64,000 bases of DNA from RPQJ01 sp963698735 (GTDB lineage Bacteria > Pseudomonadota > Gammaproteobacteria > Steroidobacterales > Steroidobacteraceae), in contig CAVOSA010000036.1 of assembly GCA_963698735.1 (NCBI GenBank), positions 31,830-95,829 of the forward strand. Reading direction: 5' to 3'. The translations under genes and the position numbers were made by a program. Positions within the stretch are counted from its first letter, which is position 1. Each line of letters opens with the position of its first letter. The notes under the pieces were generated by a model. The model worked only from the letters and a program-made list of their open reading frames with translations, was not told where the DNA came from and made no database searches. Shown one piece after another: positions 1-9,284 of the stretch.

Positions 1-1055
1 ACCACCAGCGGTCCGGCCATGCCCTGCACCGCCGCCAGCGTCGCGCCGACGTTGGTGCCTTTCGAGTCATTGACGAAACGCACAGCAAGGACGTCGGCCA
101 CCCACTGCGACCGATGCGGCAATCCGCCGAACGCGCAGAGGGCGTCGAGCGCCGGCGCGAGCGGCAGCTCGAGCGCTTCGACCATGGCGAGCGCCGCCAT
201 CGCATTCGCCGCGTTGTGCAGGCCCTGCAGGCGCATCGCTGCGAGCGGCAGCAGGGGCTCGCCGCGCCGCACGATCATCGGCGACGGCGACCGCTCGAGC
301 GTGTAGTCCGCTGCGCGGGATTCGAGACTGAAAGTCGTCACCGACTGCCCGGGACGCGGCATGGCCCGCACCGCCGCATCGTCCGCGTTGATCACGGCAA
401 CGTCACAGCCGTCGAAGATGCGGGCCTTGGCGGCGCCGTACTCTTCGAGACTCGCATACCTGTCCATGTGGTCCGGCGTGAGGTTCAGCACCGTGGACGT
501 CACCGTGCGCAGCGAGTACGTGGTCTCGAGCTGGAAACTCGACAGCTCGAGCACGTAGAGATCGGGCGTGGGGCGCTCCAGCAGGTCGAGCGCCGGCTCA
601 CCGAGATTGCCGCCGGCAAGCGCGCGCCGCCCTCCGGCATTGGCGAGTTCGGCCACGAGCGTGGTGACAGTGCTCTTGCCGTTGGTGCCGGTGACCGCCG
701 CAACCGGTGCGCGGGTCTCGCGCGCGAACAGTTCGATGTCGCCCACTACCGGCAGCCCGCGAGCCAGCGCCTCGCGCACGACCGGCTCCTGCAGCGAGAG
801 TCCGGGCGAAATGACGACCTGGGCAACGTCGTCGAGCAGCGCGGACGCGAAGGCACCGGTCCGCAACTCGGCGCCGCTGACGTCCGTCCTGAGCGCATCG
901 ACGCCCGGCGGGTTTGCGCGCGTGTCTGCGACGCGCACGGCCAGTCCCTTGCGGTCCAGATAGCGTGCAGCCGACAACCCGGTGCGGCCGAGCCCGAGCA
1001 CCAGTGCGCGGGTGCCGGCTTCGAGCGGTGCGAGTTGGGCGAGGTATCCGGTCAT
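1..1055 (-). CDS. murD: UDP-N-acetylmuramoyl-L-alanine--D-glutamate ligase (C-terminus outside window)
   Basis: Cytoplasmic Mur ligase that adds D-glutamate to UDP-MurNAc-L-Ala in peptidoglycan synthesis. Reading from the ATG at 1055, the protein begins MTGYLAQLAP, then shows the N-terminal dinucleotide-fold motif LVLGLGRTGLSAARYL, the ATP-binding loop TGTNGKSTV, the ELSSFQLE segment and the NLTPDHMDRY motif, all diagnostic of MurD. About 350 residues of the usual 440-450 are present; the frame is still open at position 1. The start overlaps the mraY stop by four bases (ATGA), so it is translated with the rest of the dcw operon. Confidence 0.95.
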   Translation of the reverse strand, partial: MTGYLAQLAPLEAGTRALVLGLGRTGLSAARYLDRKGLAVRVADTRANPPGVDALRTDVSGAELRTGAFASALLDDVAQVVISPGLSLQEPVVREALARGLPVVGDIELFARETRAPVAAVTGTNGKSTVTTLVAELANAGGRRALAGGNLGEPALDLLERPTPDLYVLELSSFQLETTYSLRTVTSTVLNLTPDHMDRYASLEEYGAAKARIFDGCDVAVINADDAAVRAMPRPGQSVTTFSLESRAADYTLERSPSPMIVRRGEPLLPLAAMRLQGLHNAANAMAALAMVEALELPLAPALDALCAFGGLPHRSQWVADVLAVRFVNDSKGTNVGATLAAVQGMAGPLV

Positions 1056-2134
1056 CGCAGCTTCAGGGTCGCGAGGCCGAGCAGCACGAGAATGACGGTG
1101 ATGATCCAGAAACGGACGATCACCTTCGGCTCGGCCCAGCCCTTGAGTTCGAAGTGGTGGTGGATCGGCGCCATGCGGAAGATCCGCTTGCCGCGGAGCT
1201 TGAACGACGCGACCTGCAGGATCACCGACACCGTCTCCATCACGAAGACGCCGCCCATGATGAAGAGCAGGATTTCCTGGCGGACCACGACCGCGATCAC
1301 GCCGAGCGCTGCGCCGAGCGCGAGCGCGCCGATGTCGCCCATGAAGACCTGGGCCGGGTACGTGTTGAACCAGAGGAAGCCGAGACCCGCGCCGAAGATG
1401 GCCGCACAGATGACGAGTACTTCGCCGGTACCCGCGATGTAGGGGATGCCGAGGTAGCCGGAGAAGACCACGTTGCCGGACGCGTATGCGAAGACGCCGA
1501 GTGCGCCGGCGACGAGCACGGCCGGCATGATCGCGAGGCCGTCGAGGCCGTCCGTCAGGTTGACCGCGTTGCTCGAGCCGACGATCACGAAGTAGGTGAG
1601 CGGAATGAACAGGACACCGAGGGGGATGACCACGTTCTTGAAGAACGGCACGTACAGCGTCGTATCCGCCGGCGCCTGTGCCGTGAAGTACAGCGCCACG
1701 GCCGCGCCGAGCCCGGCGACGGACTGCCAGAAATACTTGTAGCGCGCGATCAGGCCGCGCGAGTTGCCCACGACGAGCTTGAGGTAGTCGTCCCAGAAGC
1801 CGATCAGCCCGAACGCCACCGTGACCAGCAGCACGACCCAGACAAAGCGGTTGGCGAGGTCAGCCCACAGCAGCGTGGCGGCCACGATCGCGGCGAGGAT
1901 CAGCGCGCCACCCATCGTCGGCGTGCCTGCCTTGCTCAAGTGCGTCTGCGGGCCGTCCGAACGCACGCGCTGGCCGACCTGGTACTCGGCGAGCCAGCGG
2001 ATCATGCGCGGTCCGACCAGCAGCGAGATCGCGAGCGCGGTCAGCGCCGCGAGAATTGCGCGCAGCGTGAGGTAGCCGAAGACATGAAAGCCGGAGTAGT
2101 AGTCGGACAGCCAGGCAGCGACATGACGCAGCAT
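1052..2134 (-). CDS. mraY: Phospho-N-acetylmuramoyl-pentapeptide transferase
   Basis: Integral membrane enzyme that moves phospho-MurNAc-pentapeptide to undecaprenyl phosphate, giving lipid I. The 360 residues match the normal MraY length and contain about ten hydrophobic segments. Recognisable family motifs are GTPTMGG near residue 70, the Mg-binding FWDDYLK near 115, NAVNLTDGLDGLA near 190, FMGDIGALALG near 265 and the terminal APIHHHFELKGW. It starts immediately after the murF stop and its own stop overlaps the murD start. Confidence 0.97.
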   Translation of the reverse strand: MLRHVAAWLSDYYSGFHVFGYLTLRAILAALTALAISLLVGPRMIRWLAEYQVGQRVRSDGPQTHLSKAGTPTMGGALILAAIVAATLLWADLANRFVWVVLLVTVAFGLIGFWDDYLKLVVGNSRGLIARYKYFWQSVAGLGAAVALYFTAQAPADTTLYVPFFKNVVIPLGVLFIPLTYFVIVGSSNAVNLTDGLDGLAIMPAVLVAGALGVFAYASGNVVFSGYLGIPYIAGTGEVLVICAAIFGAGLGFLWFNTYPAQVFMGDIGALALGAALGVIAVVVRQEILLFIMGGVFVMETVSVILQVASFKLRGKRIFRMAPIHHHFELKGWAEPKVIVRFWIITVILVLLGLATLKLR

Positions 2135-3520
2135 CTAGTGATGCCCCCCTGCCCCGGCCATCGCACCCGGCACGAGGGCGGCAGTGATTCGTTCCAGCCT
2201 GTTCACGCGCGAACCCTTGACGTAGATCGTGAGCCCTTCGCGCAGTTCGGGCAGCAGCGTCGCGACGAGGTCGTCCGCGCTCGCGTACCACGACGCGCCC
2301 GGACCGAACGTCTCTACCGCGGCGCGCGAACCGTTGCCGACTGCCATCAGACGGGTCACGCCGCACTCACGCGCGAGCGCACCCATCTCCGCGTGGAGGC
2401 GCGGGCCCTCCTCGCCGAGCTCGGCCATCTCACCCAGCACCAGCCAGCGCTCACCGGGAATGTCGGCGAGCGCGCGCAGGCCGACGCGCAGCGAGCCCGG
2501 ATTCGCGTTGTAGGCATCGTCGATCAACCGCGCGCCGCGCAGCGCCTGCTTCACCTCGAGCCGGCCGGACACCGGACGCATCGACTGCAGACCGCGCTGA
2601 ACGGCGTCGAGTCCGGCACCGGCGGCCATGGCCGCGGCGGTGGCGGCCAGCGCGTTCATCACGTTGTGCTCGCCCGCGAGCCGCAACTCGATCGGGCAGG
2701 TTCCGGCCGGAGTCGCGAGCTCGAACGTGGTGACGAAGCCGTCGCTGCCGAGGCGGCTGCGCACGTTGCTGGCCGAGACGTCGGCGCGCTCGCGGATGCC
2801 GAACGTGACAATGCGACCTGCGCGCCGGGCGAGCCCGTGCCAGAACGCTGCGAAACGATCGTCGGCGTTGATGACCGCCGTGCCTTCGGGACCGATCGCT
2901 TCGAACATCTCACCCTTGCCGCGCGCGACGCCATCGATGCCACCGAAGCCTTCCAGGTGCGCCGGGCCTGCGTTGATCACGAGACCGACGACAGGCTCGG
3001 CGATCGCCGCGAGGTGCGCGATTTCACGGAGGTGGTTGGCGCCCATCTCGATGACGGCGCAGCGCTGCGCGTCTTCGAGCCGGCACAGCGTGAGCGGCAC
3101 GCCGATGTGGTTGTTGAGGTTGCCTTGCGTGACCAGGCACGGACCCAGCCCGGCAAGGATGGCGCCGGTCATTTCCTTGACGGTCGTCTTGCCGTTGCTG
3201 CCGGTGATGCCGACCACGACCCCCGCATAGGATCGGCGCCAGGCATTGGCGAACGTCGCGAGCCCTGCCAGCGTCTCCGGCACGACGACCTGCGGCAGCG
3301 CCGCGTCCACGCGACGGCTGACGAGTGCGCCTGCGGCGCCGAGCCTGGCCGCTTCCGCGACGAAGTCGTGCCCGTCGAAGCGCTCGCCGACCAGTGCGAC
3401 GAACAGCGCCCCGGGCTCGAGTGCACGTGAATCGCTGATGACGCGGGCAAAAGGCGCGCTGTGGCCGTGCAGGACACCGTTCGCGCAGGCCGCGAGCGTG
3501 CGAAGGTCGCGCGTCAGCAT
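2135..3520 (-). CDS. murF: UDP-N-acetylmuramoyl-tripeptide--D-alanyl-D-alanine ligase
   Basis: Cytoplasmic Mur ligase that completes the UDP-MurNAc-pentapeptide by adding D-Ala-D-Ala. The 461-residue protein has the ATP loop GITGSNGKTTVKEM near residue 107, the NNHIGVPLTL segment, the EMGANHLREI motif and the RLIDDAYNANPGS motif typical of MurF. Its start overlaps the murE end by seven bases, so the two are probably translationally coupled. The order murE-murF-mraY is canonical. Confidence 0.96.
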   Translation of the reverse strand: MLTRDLRTLAACANGVLHGHSAPFARVISDSRALEPGALFVALVGERFDGHDFVAEAARLGAAGALVSRRVDAALPQVVVPETLAGLATFANAWRRSYAGVVVGITGSNGKTTVKEMTGAILAGLGPCLVTQGNLNNHIGVPLTLCRLEDAQRCAVIEMGANHLREIAHLAAIAEPVVGLVINAGPAHLEGFGGIDGVARGKGEMFEAIGPEGTAVINADDRFAAFWHGLARRAGRIVTFGIRERADVSASNVRSRLGSDGFVTTFELATPAGTCPIELRLAGEHNVMNALAATAAAMAAGAGLDAVQRGLQSMRPVSGRLEVKQALRGARLIDDAYNANPGSLRVGLRALADIPGERWLVLGEMAELGEEGPRLHAEMGALARECGVTRLMAVGNGSRAAVETFGPGASWYASADDLVATLLPELREGLTIYVKGSRVNRLERITAALVPGAMAGAGGHH

Positions 3521-5046
3521 GCGGCAGCCTCCGCGAGGCAGGCCCGCACGGTGTCGCGGTCGCTGAACGCGCGCGTCTCGTTGCCGACGATCTGGTAGTC
3601 CTCGTGACCTTTGCCGGCGATGACGACCACGTCGCCGGGCTCGGCCTCGGTGAGCGCGTGCCGGATTGCCTCGGCACGGTCAGGCACCACTTGAGCCGAT
3701 CCCGGTTCGCGCATGCCTGCGACGACCTGCGCGATGATTGCGCCGGACGCCTCGGTGCGCGGGTTGTCGTCGGTCACGATCACGCCGTCCGCACCCGCCT
3801 CGGCGAGACTGCCCATGAGCGGACGCTTGCCGGGATCGCGGTCGCCGCCGCAACCGAACACGCAGATCAGCCGGCCACGCGCGTGGGCACGCGCGGCCTC
3901 CAGCACCTTGGCGAGCGCATCGGGCGAATGCGCGTAGTCGACGAGCACGAGCGGCTGCGCGCCGCCGCCGAAGCTCTCCATGCGCCCCGGCGGAGCGACG
4001 CACAGCGCGAGCGCCGCCAAGGCCTTCTGCAATGGCACGTTCCAGCCGAGCAGCACGCCGAGCACGGCGAGCAGGTTTTCGGCGTTGAACTCGCCGACGA
4101 GACGCGAACGCAGCACGCCGGCACCCCAGCTGGTCTCGACGTTGATGGTGAGGCCAGCCGTGGTAGCGCGCAGTTCCGGGACGCGGATCCAGCCCGTGCC
4201 GCGCTCCGCCCAGACATCGTTTGCCGTGGTGTACACGATCTTTTCGATCGCCGGGTCGAGGCGATCGACGAGGCTGCGCCCGAACGGATCGCGCACGTTG
4301 ACGACGGCGCAGCGCAGGTCGGCCGTGTGGAACAGCCGTGACTTCGCCGCGCCGTAGGCCTCGATCGTCCCGTGGTAGTCGAGGTGGTCGCGGGTCAGGT
4401 TGGTGAACACGGCCGTGTCGAACCGCACTCCCGCGACGCGGTCCTGGTCGAGCGCGTGCGATGACACCTCGAGGCCAAGCGTGGCGGCGCCGGCGTCGCG
4501 CGCTTCGGCCAGCCGGCGCTGGACGGTGACGGCGTCGGGCGTCGTCAGGCCCGCCTCCCTGACGTCGCCGGGATGGCCGTGGCCGAGCGTGCCGACGTAC
4601 CAGCCGCGACGAGCGACGAAATCCGATGCCTGAGCGAGCAGGAAGGCGGTCGTCGTCTTGCCGTTCGTGCCGGTGATGCCGGCGACCCGCAGGTCGTCAG
4701 AGGGCCTGCGGAAAAAGCGATCGGCCAGTGCGCCGACGTGTCGGCCCAGGTGCGGGATCGCAATCGCCGCGACTCGCTCCGGCAGCGCCGGCGGCTCGAG
4801 GCCGGCGCCCGGCTCCCACAGCACCGCGACTGCGCCGCGCTCCACGGCCGTCGCGGCGTGCACGAGTCCGTGCGTGGTGCGGCCCTGGCAGGCGAGGAAG
4901 ACACTGCCGGGCGTGGCGGCGCGGCTGTCCTGCACGATGTCGGTCACCTGCACGCCGTGCGGCGCGGCCACATCGAGGCCTTCGAGCAGGCGCCCGAGCG
5001 TCATCTGATACCCGGAACTTTCGCCGGACTTGCCCAAAGCGTTCAT
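3514..5046 (-). CDS. murE: UDP-N-acetylmuramoyl-L-alanyl-D-glutamate--2,6-diaminopimelate ligase
   Basis: Cytoplasmic Mur ligase adding the third stem-peptide residue. Visible motifs in the 510 residues are GITGTNGKTTTAFLL for ATP, LEVSSHALDQDRV, FTNLTRDHLDYHG and, near residue 425, DDNPRTE. The DNPR form is the meso-diaminopimelate specificity motif in this family, which agrees with a Gram-negative cell wall and with the mpl gene further along. The length is slightly above the usual 490-500. Seven bases separate it from ftsI. Confidence 0.96.
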   Translation of the reverse strand: MNALGKSGESSGYQMTLGRLLEGLDVAAPHGVQVTDIVQDSRAATPGSVFLACQGRTTHGLVHAATAVERGAVAVLWEPGAGLEPPALPERVAAIAIPHLGRHVGALADRFFRRPSDDLRVAGITGTNGKTTTAFLLAQASDFVARRGWYVGTLGHGHPGDVREAGLTTPDAVTVQRRLAEARDAGAATLGLEVSSHALDQDRVAGVRFDTAVFTNLTRDHLDYHGTIEAYGAAKSRLFHTADLRCAVVNVRDPFGRSLVDRLDPAIEKIVYTTANDVWAERGTGWIRVPELRATTAGLTINVETSWGAGVLRSRLVGEFNAENLLAVLGVLLGWNVPLQKALAALALCVAPPGRMESFGGGAQPLVLVDYAHSPDALAKVLEAARAHARGRLICVFGCGGDRDPGKRPLMGSLAEAGADGVIVTDDNPRTEASGAIIAQVVAGMREPGSAQVVPDRAEAIRHALTEAEPGDVVVIAGKGHEDYQIVGNETRAFSDRDTVRACLAEAAAC

Positions 5047-5053
5047 CGGCGGC

Positions 5054-6802
5054 TCACCACGGGTCCTGCGCCTGCACGAGCGTCGTGGCAGGCACGCGCT
5101 GCAGGTCGTCGGGCGGAATGGCGAGCAGGCGCAACGCGCCGGACATCACCTCGGAGAAGACCGGCGCGGCGACGTCACCGCCGTAGAAGCGACCGGCGCT
5201 CGGCTCGTCGACGACCACGAGCGCGGCGAGCCGCGGATTGCTGGCCGGCACGACGCCACCGAACACGGCGATGTACTTGGTCGAGTTGTAGCCGCCGTCG
5301 GCGGCCTTCCACGCGGTGCCAGTCTTGCCGGACACGCGATAGCCCATGACCGCCGCGCGACGGGCGGTGCCGGCATTGCTCACCACGCTCTCCATCATCT
5401 GCACCAGTTCACGCGCGACGTCTTCGTCCATCACGCGCTCGCCTTCCGGCGGCAGGTCCAGGCGGCGCAGGCTCACGGGCCGGCGGATGCCGCCCGCGCC
5501 GAGTACCGCATAGGCCTGCGCGAGCTGCAGCGGCGTGACCGACAGGCCGTAGCCGTAGGACATCGTGGCCTGCCCGATCGAGCGCCAGTGCTCGTACCCC
5601 GTGAGAATGCCGGCCGATTCGCCCGGGAAGCCCGAACCGGTCACCGAGCCGAGACCGAGGTCGTGCAGCGTCATCCACATTTCCTGCGGCTTCAGCGTCA
5701 GCGCGATCTTCACGATGCCGACGTTGCTCGACTTCTCGAGCACGGTCCGGACGTCGATCGTGCCGAGGTTGTGCTTGTCCTTCACGGTCTTGATGCCGAC
5801 GCGCAGCGTGCCGGGACCGGTCTCGATCAGGGTGTCGGAGTGGAAGCGGCCGGTCTTCATGCCCGCTGCAACGATGAACGGCTTGATGCTCGAACCCGGC
5901 TCGAAGAAATCGTTGGTCGCGCGATTGCGATAGCGCGAGGGCAGGTACTGCTCGCGGTCGTTCGGGTTGAACGCGGGCTGGTTCACCATCGCCAGCACTT
6001 CGCCGGTCTGGATGTCGAGGACGACGACCGAACCGCCGTGCGCCTGGTTTTCCTGGACGGCCTGCTTCAGTGCGCGGTAGGCGAGGTATTGCACGCGCAG
6101 ATCGATGCTCGTGCGCAGGTCCTGGCCCGGACGCGGCGCCTTGATGCGCTCGATGTCCTCGATCGTGCGGCCCTCGCGGTCGCGCATCACGCGCTTGATG
6201 CCCGGCTGTCCGCCGAGCCACTGGTCGAACGCGAGTTCGAGCCCTTCCTGGCCGACGTCGTCGACGTTGGTGAAGCCGAGCAGGTGCCCGGTCACTTCGC
6301 CCGCCGGGTAGTAGCGACGGTATTCACGCAGCGTGTCGACGCCGGGAATGCCGAGCGCCTTCACTTTCGCGGCGTCCTGCGGTCGCATGTGCCGCACGAG
6401 GTAGACGAACTCGCGGTCGAGGTTGCTGGTGACGCGGCGGGCGAGCCACTGCTTGTCGCGGTCGAGGGCCTGCGCGAGCTTCGCGAAGTCCTGCGGGCGC
6501 TGCGCGAGCTTGCGCGGGTCCGCCCAGACGGTATCCACCGGCGTGCTCACCGCGAGCGGCTCGCCGTTGCGGTCGAGCACCATGCCGCGGTTGGCCGACA
6601 GCTTCACGTCGCGCAGGATGCGGGCATCGCCCTGCCTGGCGAGGAAGTCCTGGTCGATGACCTGCAGGTAGACCGCGCGCACGAGCAGCGCGACCCCGCA
6701 GAGCATGAGCACCGCGCCGACGACCCAGAACCGCCAGCCGCCGACCTGCGCCGGGGCGGAATCGCGGGAGTGACGGTCGCGGAGCGAGGAACCGTGTTTC
6801 AT
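5054..6802 (-). CDS. ftsI: Septal peptidoglycan transpeptidase (PBP3)
   Basis: Class B penicillin-binding protein that crosslinks septal peptidoglycan with FtsW, FtsL, FtsB and FtsQ. The ATG at 6802 was chosen because it overlaps the ftsL stop as ATGA and gives the usual short cytoplasmic N-terminus (582 residues). A single membrane helix lies around residues 25-45, followed by the dimerisation domain and the transpeptidase. Catalytic motifs are SSIK (nucleophile, in EPGSSIKPF), SSN (in EKSSNVG) and KTGT (in SGKTGTAWK). Confidence 0.96.
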   Translation of the reverse strand: MKHGSSLRDRHSRDSAPAQVGGWRFWVVGAVLMLCGVALLVRAVYLQVIDQDFLARQGDARILRDVKLSANRGMVLDRNGEPLAVSTPVDTVWADPRKLAQRPQDFAKLAQALDRDKQWLARRVTSNLDREFVYLVRHMRPQDAAKVKALGIPGVDTLREYRRYYPAGEVTGHLLGFTNVDDVGQEGLELAFDQWLGGQPGIKRVMRDREGRTIEDIERIKAPRPGQDLRTSIDLRVQYLAYRALKQAVQENQAHGGSVVVLDIQTGEVLAMVNQPAFNPNDREQYLPSRYRNRATNDFFEPGSSIKPFIVAAGMKTGRFHSDTLIETGPGTLRVGIKTVKDKHNLGTIDVRTVLEKSSNVGIVKIALTLKPQEMWMTLHDLGLGSVTGSGFPGESAGILTGYEHWRSIGQATMSYGYGLSVTPLQLAQAYAVLGAGGIRRPVSLRRLDLPPEGERVMDEDVARELVQMMESVVSNAGTARRAAVMGYRVSGKTGTAWKAADGGYNSTKYIAVFGGVVPASNPRLAALVVVDEPSAGRFYGGDVAAPVFSEVMSGALRLLAIPPDDLQRVPATTLVQAQDPW

Positions 6803-7074
6803 GGCTGGACGATGCGCAGTTCGGAGGCCTGCGGAGTGACCATGCCGAGGTCGTCGTGCGCGACGCGCTCTACCCGACCATGGGTGGCCCAGGTGCTCTG
6901 TTCGAGCTGCAGCTGGCCCCACTCGATGTCGAGGTCGTCGCGTTGCGTCGTCAGCTTCTGCAGTTCATTGAAGCGGTTGCGCGCTTCCTGCTTGCCGTAG
7001 ACGACGCCGAGGGCGGACGCGAGCACGGCCACCCACAACACCGCGACCAGCAGGCGCCAGCGAGCCTGGCTCAT
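6799..7074 (-). CDS. ftsL: Cell division protein FtsL
   Basis: Small bitopic division protein that joins FtsB and FtsQ and activates FtsWI. The 91 residues hold one membrane helix (about 7-25, WRLLVAVLWVAVLASALGVV) followed by a coiled-coil-like stretch with regularly spaced leucines (RFNELQKLTTQRDDLDIEWGQ is the start of it). Sequence conservation is low in this family, so the call rests on topology, length and the invariant position between rsmH and ftsI. It overlaps both neighbours by four bases. Confidence 0.92.
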   Translation of the reverse strand: MSQARWRLLVAVLWVAVLASALGVVYGKQEARNRFNELQKLTTQRDDLDIEWGQLQLEQSTWATHGRVERVAHDDLGMVTPQASELRIVQP

Positions 7075-8000
7075 GCCGCGACCCTCTCGGCAATGCGCAG
7101 CACCGCGCTACGGGCGCGCGGATTCGCGGCAACCTCTGCCTCACCCGGCATGACCGCGCCGCCGACGAGACGCAGACGCGGCCGCGCGTGTGGCGGAATG
7201 TTCGGCAGGCCGGCGTACACAGGGTCGCCCTGCGCCTCACGACGAATGAAGCGCTTGACCAGCCGGTCTTCGAGCGAGTGGAAGCTGATCACGCAGAGCC
7301 GGCCGCCGGGTGCCAGCAGGTTCACCGCCTGCGGCAGCGCCGCCTCGACCTCCTCCAGCTCACGGTTCACGTGAATGCGGATCGCCTGGAACGTGCGCGT
7401 GGCGGGATGCTTGCCGGGCTCGCGGGTCGGCACCGCGCCGGCCACGATGTCGGCCAGTTGCCGCGTGGTGACGATCGGTGCTGTGCCGCGCGCGGCCACG
7501 ATGGCGCGCGCGATGCGTCGCGAGAATTTTTCTTCGCCGAGCCTGAAGAGCACGTCAGCAATCTCCCGCTCGCCCGCGCGCGCAAGCCATTGCGCGGCGC
7601 TGATTCCGGACTCGTTGTCCATGCGCATGTCGAGCGGACCGTCCTGCATGAAACTGAAGCCCCGACTGGCTTCATCGAGCTGCGGCGACGAGACCCCCAG
7701 GTCCAGCAACACGCCTTGCAGCTCCCCTTCCAAACCTGCCGCACGGACCCGCTCTTCGAGCCGGCCGAACGACCCCCGAACCAGAGTGAGACGCGGCTCC
7801 GTCGCGAAGCGCTCGCGACCGGCGGCGATGGCCTGCGGGTCGCGATCGATGGCGCAGACGCGGCCTGCGGGACCGAGCTGCGCGAGGATCGCTGCGGCGT
7901 GACCGCCCCGGCCGAAGGTCGCGTCGCAATAGCGCCCGTCGGCCTGCACGGCGAGCCCTGCCAGCACCTCGTCAAGAAGTACCGGCTTGTGCGCTGCCAC
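7071..8000 (-). CDS. rsmH: 16S rRNA (cytosine1402-N4)-methyltransferase
   Basis: SAM-dependent enzyme that N4-methylates C1402 of 16S rRNA in the P site; RsmI, also in this window, makes the 2'-O-methyl on the same base. The 309 residues carry the HKPVLLDEVL start, the SAM loop DATFGRGGHA, GVLLDLGVSSPQLD, and the terminal VISFHSLEDRLVKRF block. It follows mraZ after 11 bases, the standard head of the dcw operon. Confidence 0.97.
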   Translation of the reverse strand: MAAHKPVLLDEVLAGLAVQADGRYCDATFGRGGHAAAILAQLGPAGRVCAIDRDPQAIAAGRERFATEPRLTLVRGSFGRLEERVRAAGLEGELQGVLLDLGVSSPQLDEASRGFSFMQDGPLDMRMDNESGISAAQWLARAGEREIADVLFRLGEEKFSRRIARAIVAARGTAPIVTTRQLADIVAGAVPTREPGKHPATRTFQAIRIHVNRELEEVEAALPQAVNLLAPGGRLCVISFHSLEDRLVKRFIRREAQGDPVYAGLPNIPPHARPRLRLVGGAVMPGEAEVAANPRARSAVLRIAERVAA

Positions 8001-8011
8001 CTCGCTCCCGC

Positions 8012-8467
8012 CTACAGCGAGAGCTGTTCGAGTTCGGCGGGCAGGTCGCCCGGCTCGTCACCCGCTTGCAGCCACTCGTCGCGGCGCTCGTTCCAGTGCT
8101 GCTCGTCCCACAGCTCGAAACGGCTGCCCTGCCCGATCAACATCGCCTGGCGCGAAAGTCCCGCGTACTCGCGCAGTTTCGGCGGCACCAGCACACGGCC
8201 ATGCGAGTCGAGCTCGAGGTCCGTGGCGTGTCCCACCATGAGTCGCTGCAGACGCCGCGCCTGAGGGTTCAGGGTCGGCAGTCGCATCAACTTGCGCTCG
8301 ATCTCCTCCCAGTCCGGGAGGGGATAGATCAGCAGGCACTTGTCTGCGCGATCCACGGTCGCCACCAGACGGCCCTCGCTGCGCTCGACCAGGGTGTCCC
8401 GGTAGCGCGCAGGCATGGCGACGCGACCTTTGGCGTCGAGGGTGACTTTGTTGGCTCCGCGAAACAT
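8012..8467 (-). CDS. mraZ: Transcriptional regulator MraZ
   Basis: First gene of the division/cell-wall operon; a ring-forming AbrB-like regulator that binds repeats in its own promoter. The 151 residues show two SpoVT/AbrB-type halves: FRGANKVTLDAKGRVAMP at the N-terminus and LELDSHGRVLVPPKLREYAGL near residue 88. The ATG at 8467 has only a weak ribosome binding site. An operator of three boxes lies 24-48 bases upstream, which supports autoregulation. Confidence 0.96.
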   Translation of the reverse strand: MFRGANKVTLDAKGRVAMPARYRDTLVERSEGRLVATVDRADKCLLIYPLPDWEEIERKLMRLPTLNPQARRLQRLMVGHATDLELDSHGRVLVPPKLREYAGLSRQAMLIGQGSRFELWDEQHWNERRDEWLQAGDEPGDLPAELEQLSL

Positions 8468-8490
8468 TTCAGGTGTCGTTTGGGCCGGCA

Positions 8491-8515
8491 GCCCATTTCA
8501 TCCCACTTTTTCCCA
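8491..8515 (-). promoter_or_regulatory. MraZ operator, three TGGGN direct repeats
   Basis: On the minus strand the sequence reads TGGGA, five bases, TGGGA, five bases, TGGGC. Three TGGGN boxes on a ten-base period just upstream of mraZ are the established MraZ binding arrangement. They lie immediately downstream of the predicted start site of the promoter at 8525-8554, where bound MraZ would be expected to repress. Confidence 0.88.
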
Positions 8516-8524
8516 CTCGCCGCC

Positions 8525-8554
8525 ACTATAGGGGCGACGTGCGGCCAGCGTCAA
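8525..8554 (-). promoter_or_regulatory. Sigma70-type promoter of the dcw operon (Pmra)
   Basis: On the minus strand a -35 TTGACG (8554-8549) and a -10 TATAGT (8530-8525) are separated by 18 bases. The expected start site is near 8518, directly ahead of the MraZ boxes. It is the best sigma70 match upstream of mraZ. Confidence 0.75.
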
Positions 8555-8887
8555 CGGTTCGCAACAAAAATTTCCTAGCGCGGACAGAGACTTAGCCTGG
8601 AGCCGGTCCAGCCGCTGGAAGCCCGGTTTTGGTTTCCAAGAACAATCATGTACTTAGCTGATTTTCTTGAACCTGACATCACGAAGTGCCGGGCGTGGGA
8701 AATCAGGCCAACGGGCGTTGCCTGGCGGCAAAAGGGCGGCCTGTGCGCGGGGCGCAAGGTGGCCGGATTGCGGGTTTTGGTGGGAGAAAGCGGCCGGGTC
8801 CCGGCACCGAACTGACGCCGGGAAGTCGACGGCCGGTGGGACGAAGTGGGTTATCGGACCGCCAGTGGGGCGATCCAGCGCAAAAAA
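8555..8887. other. Intergenic region between Pmra and rnpB
   Basis: About 330 bases with no supportable gene. Short open frames here lack ribosome sites and family features. A relatively A/T-rich patch lies around 8628-8680. The rnpB terminator T-run is at the right-hand end (8882-8887). I see no further MraZ boxes at correct spacing and no second RNA gene. Confidence 0.5.
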
Positions 8888-9260
<373 letters not shown>

Positions 9261-9264
9261 GCGC

Positions 9265-9270
9265 AGTATA
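9265..9270 (-). promoter_or_regulatory. -10 element of rnpB
   Basis: TATACT on the minus strand lies seven bases ahead of the predicted RNA 5' end at 9258. No convincing -35 hexamer is seen at 17 bases; that position falls in the 3' end of rsmI. Confidence 0.55.
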
Positions 9271-9284
9271 CGCCGCGAGTGGCG

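Noticed and set aside
914..3430. Very long plus-strand open frame opposite murF, mraY and murD
   Set aside because: It is antisense to well-identified Mur genes, is rich in Arg/His/Asp/Gly as expected from high-GC antisense frames, and shows no family motif.
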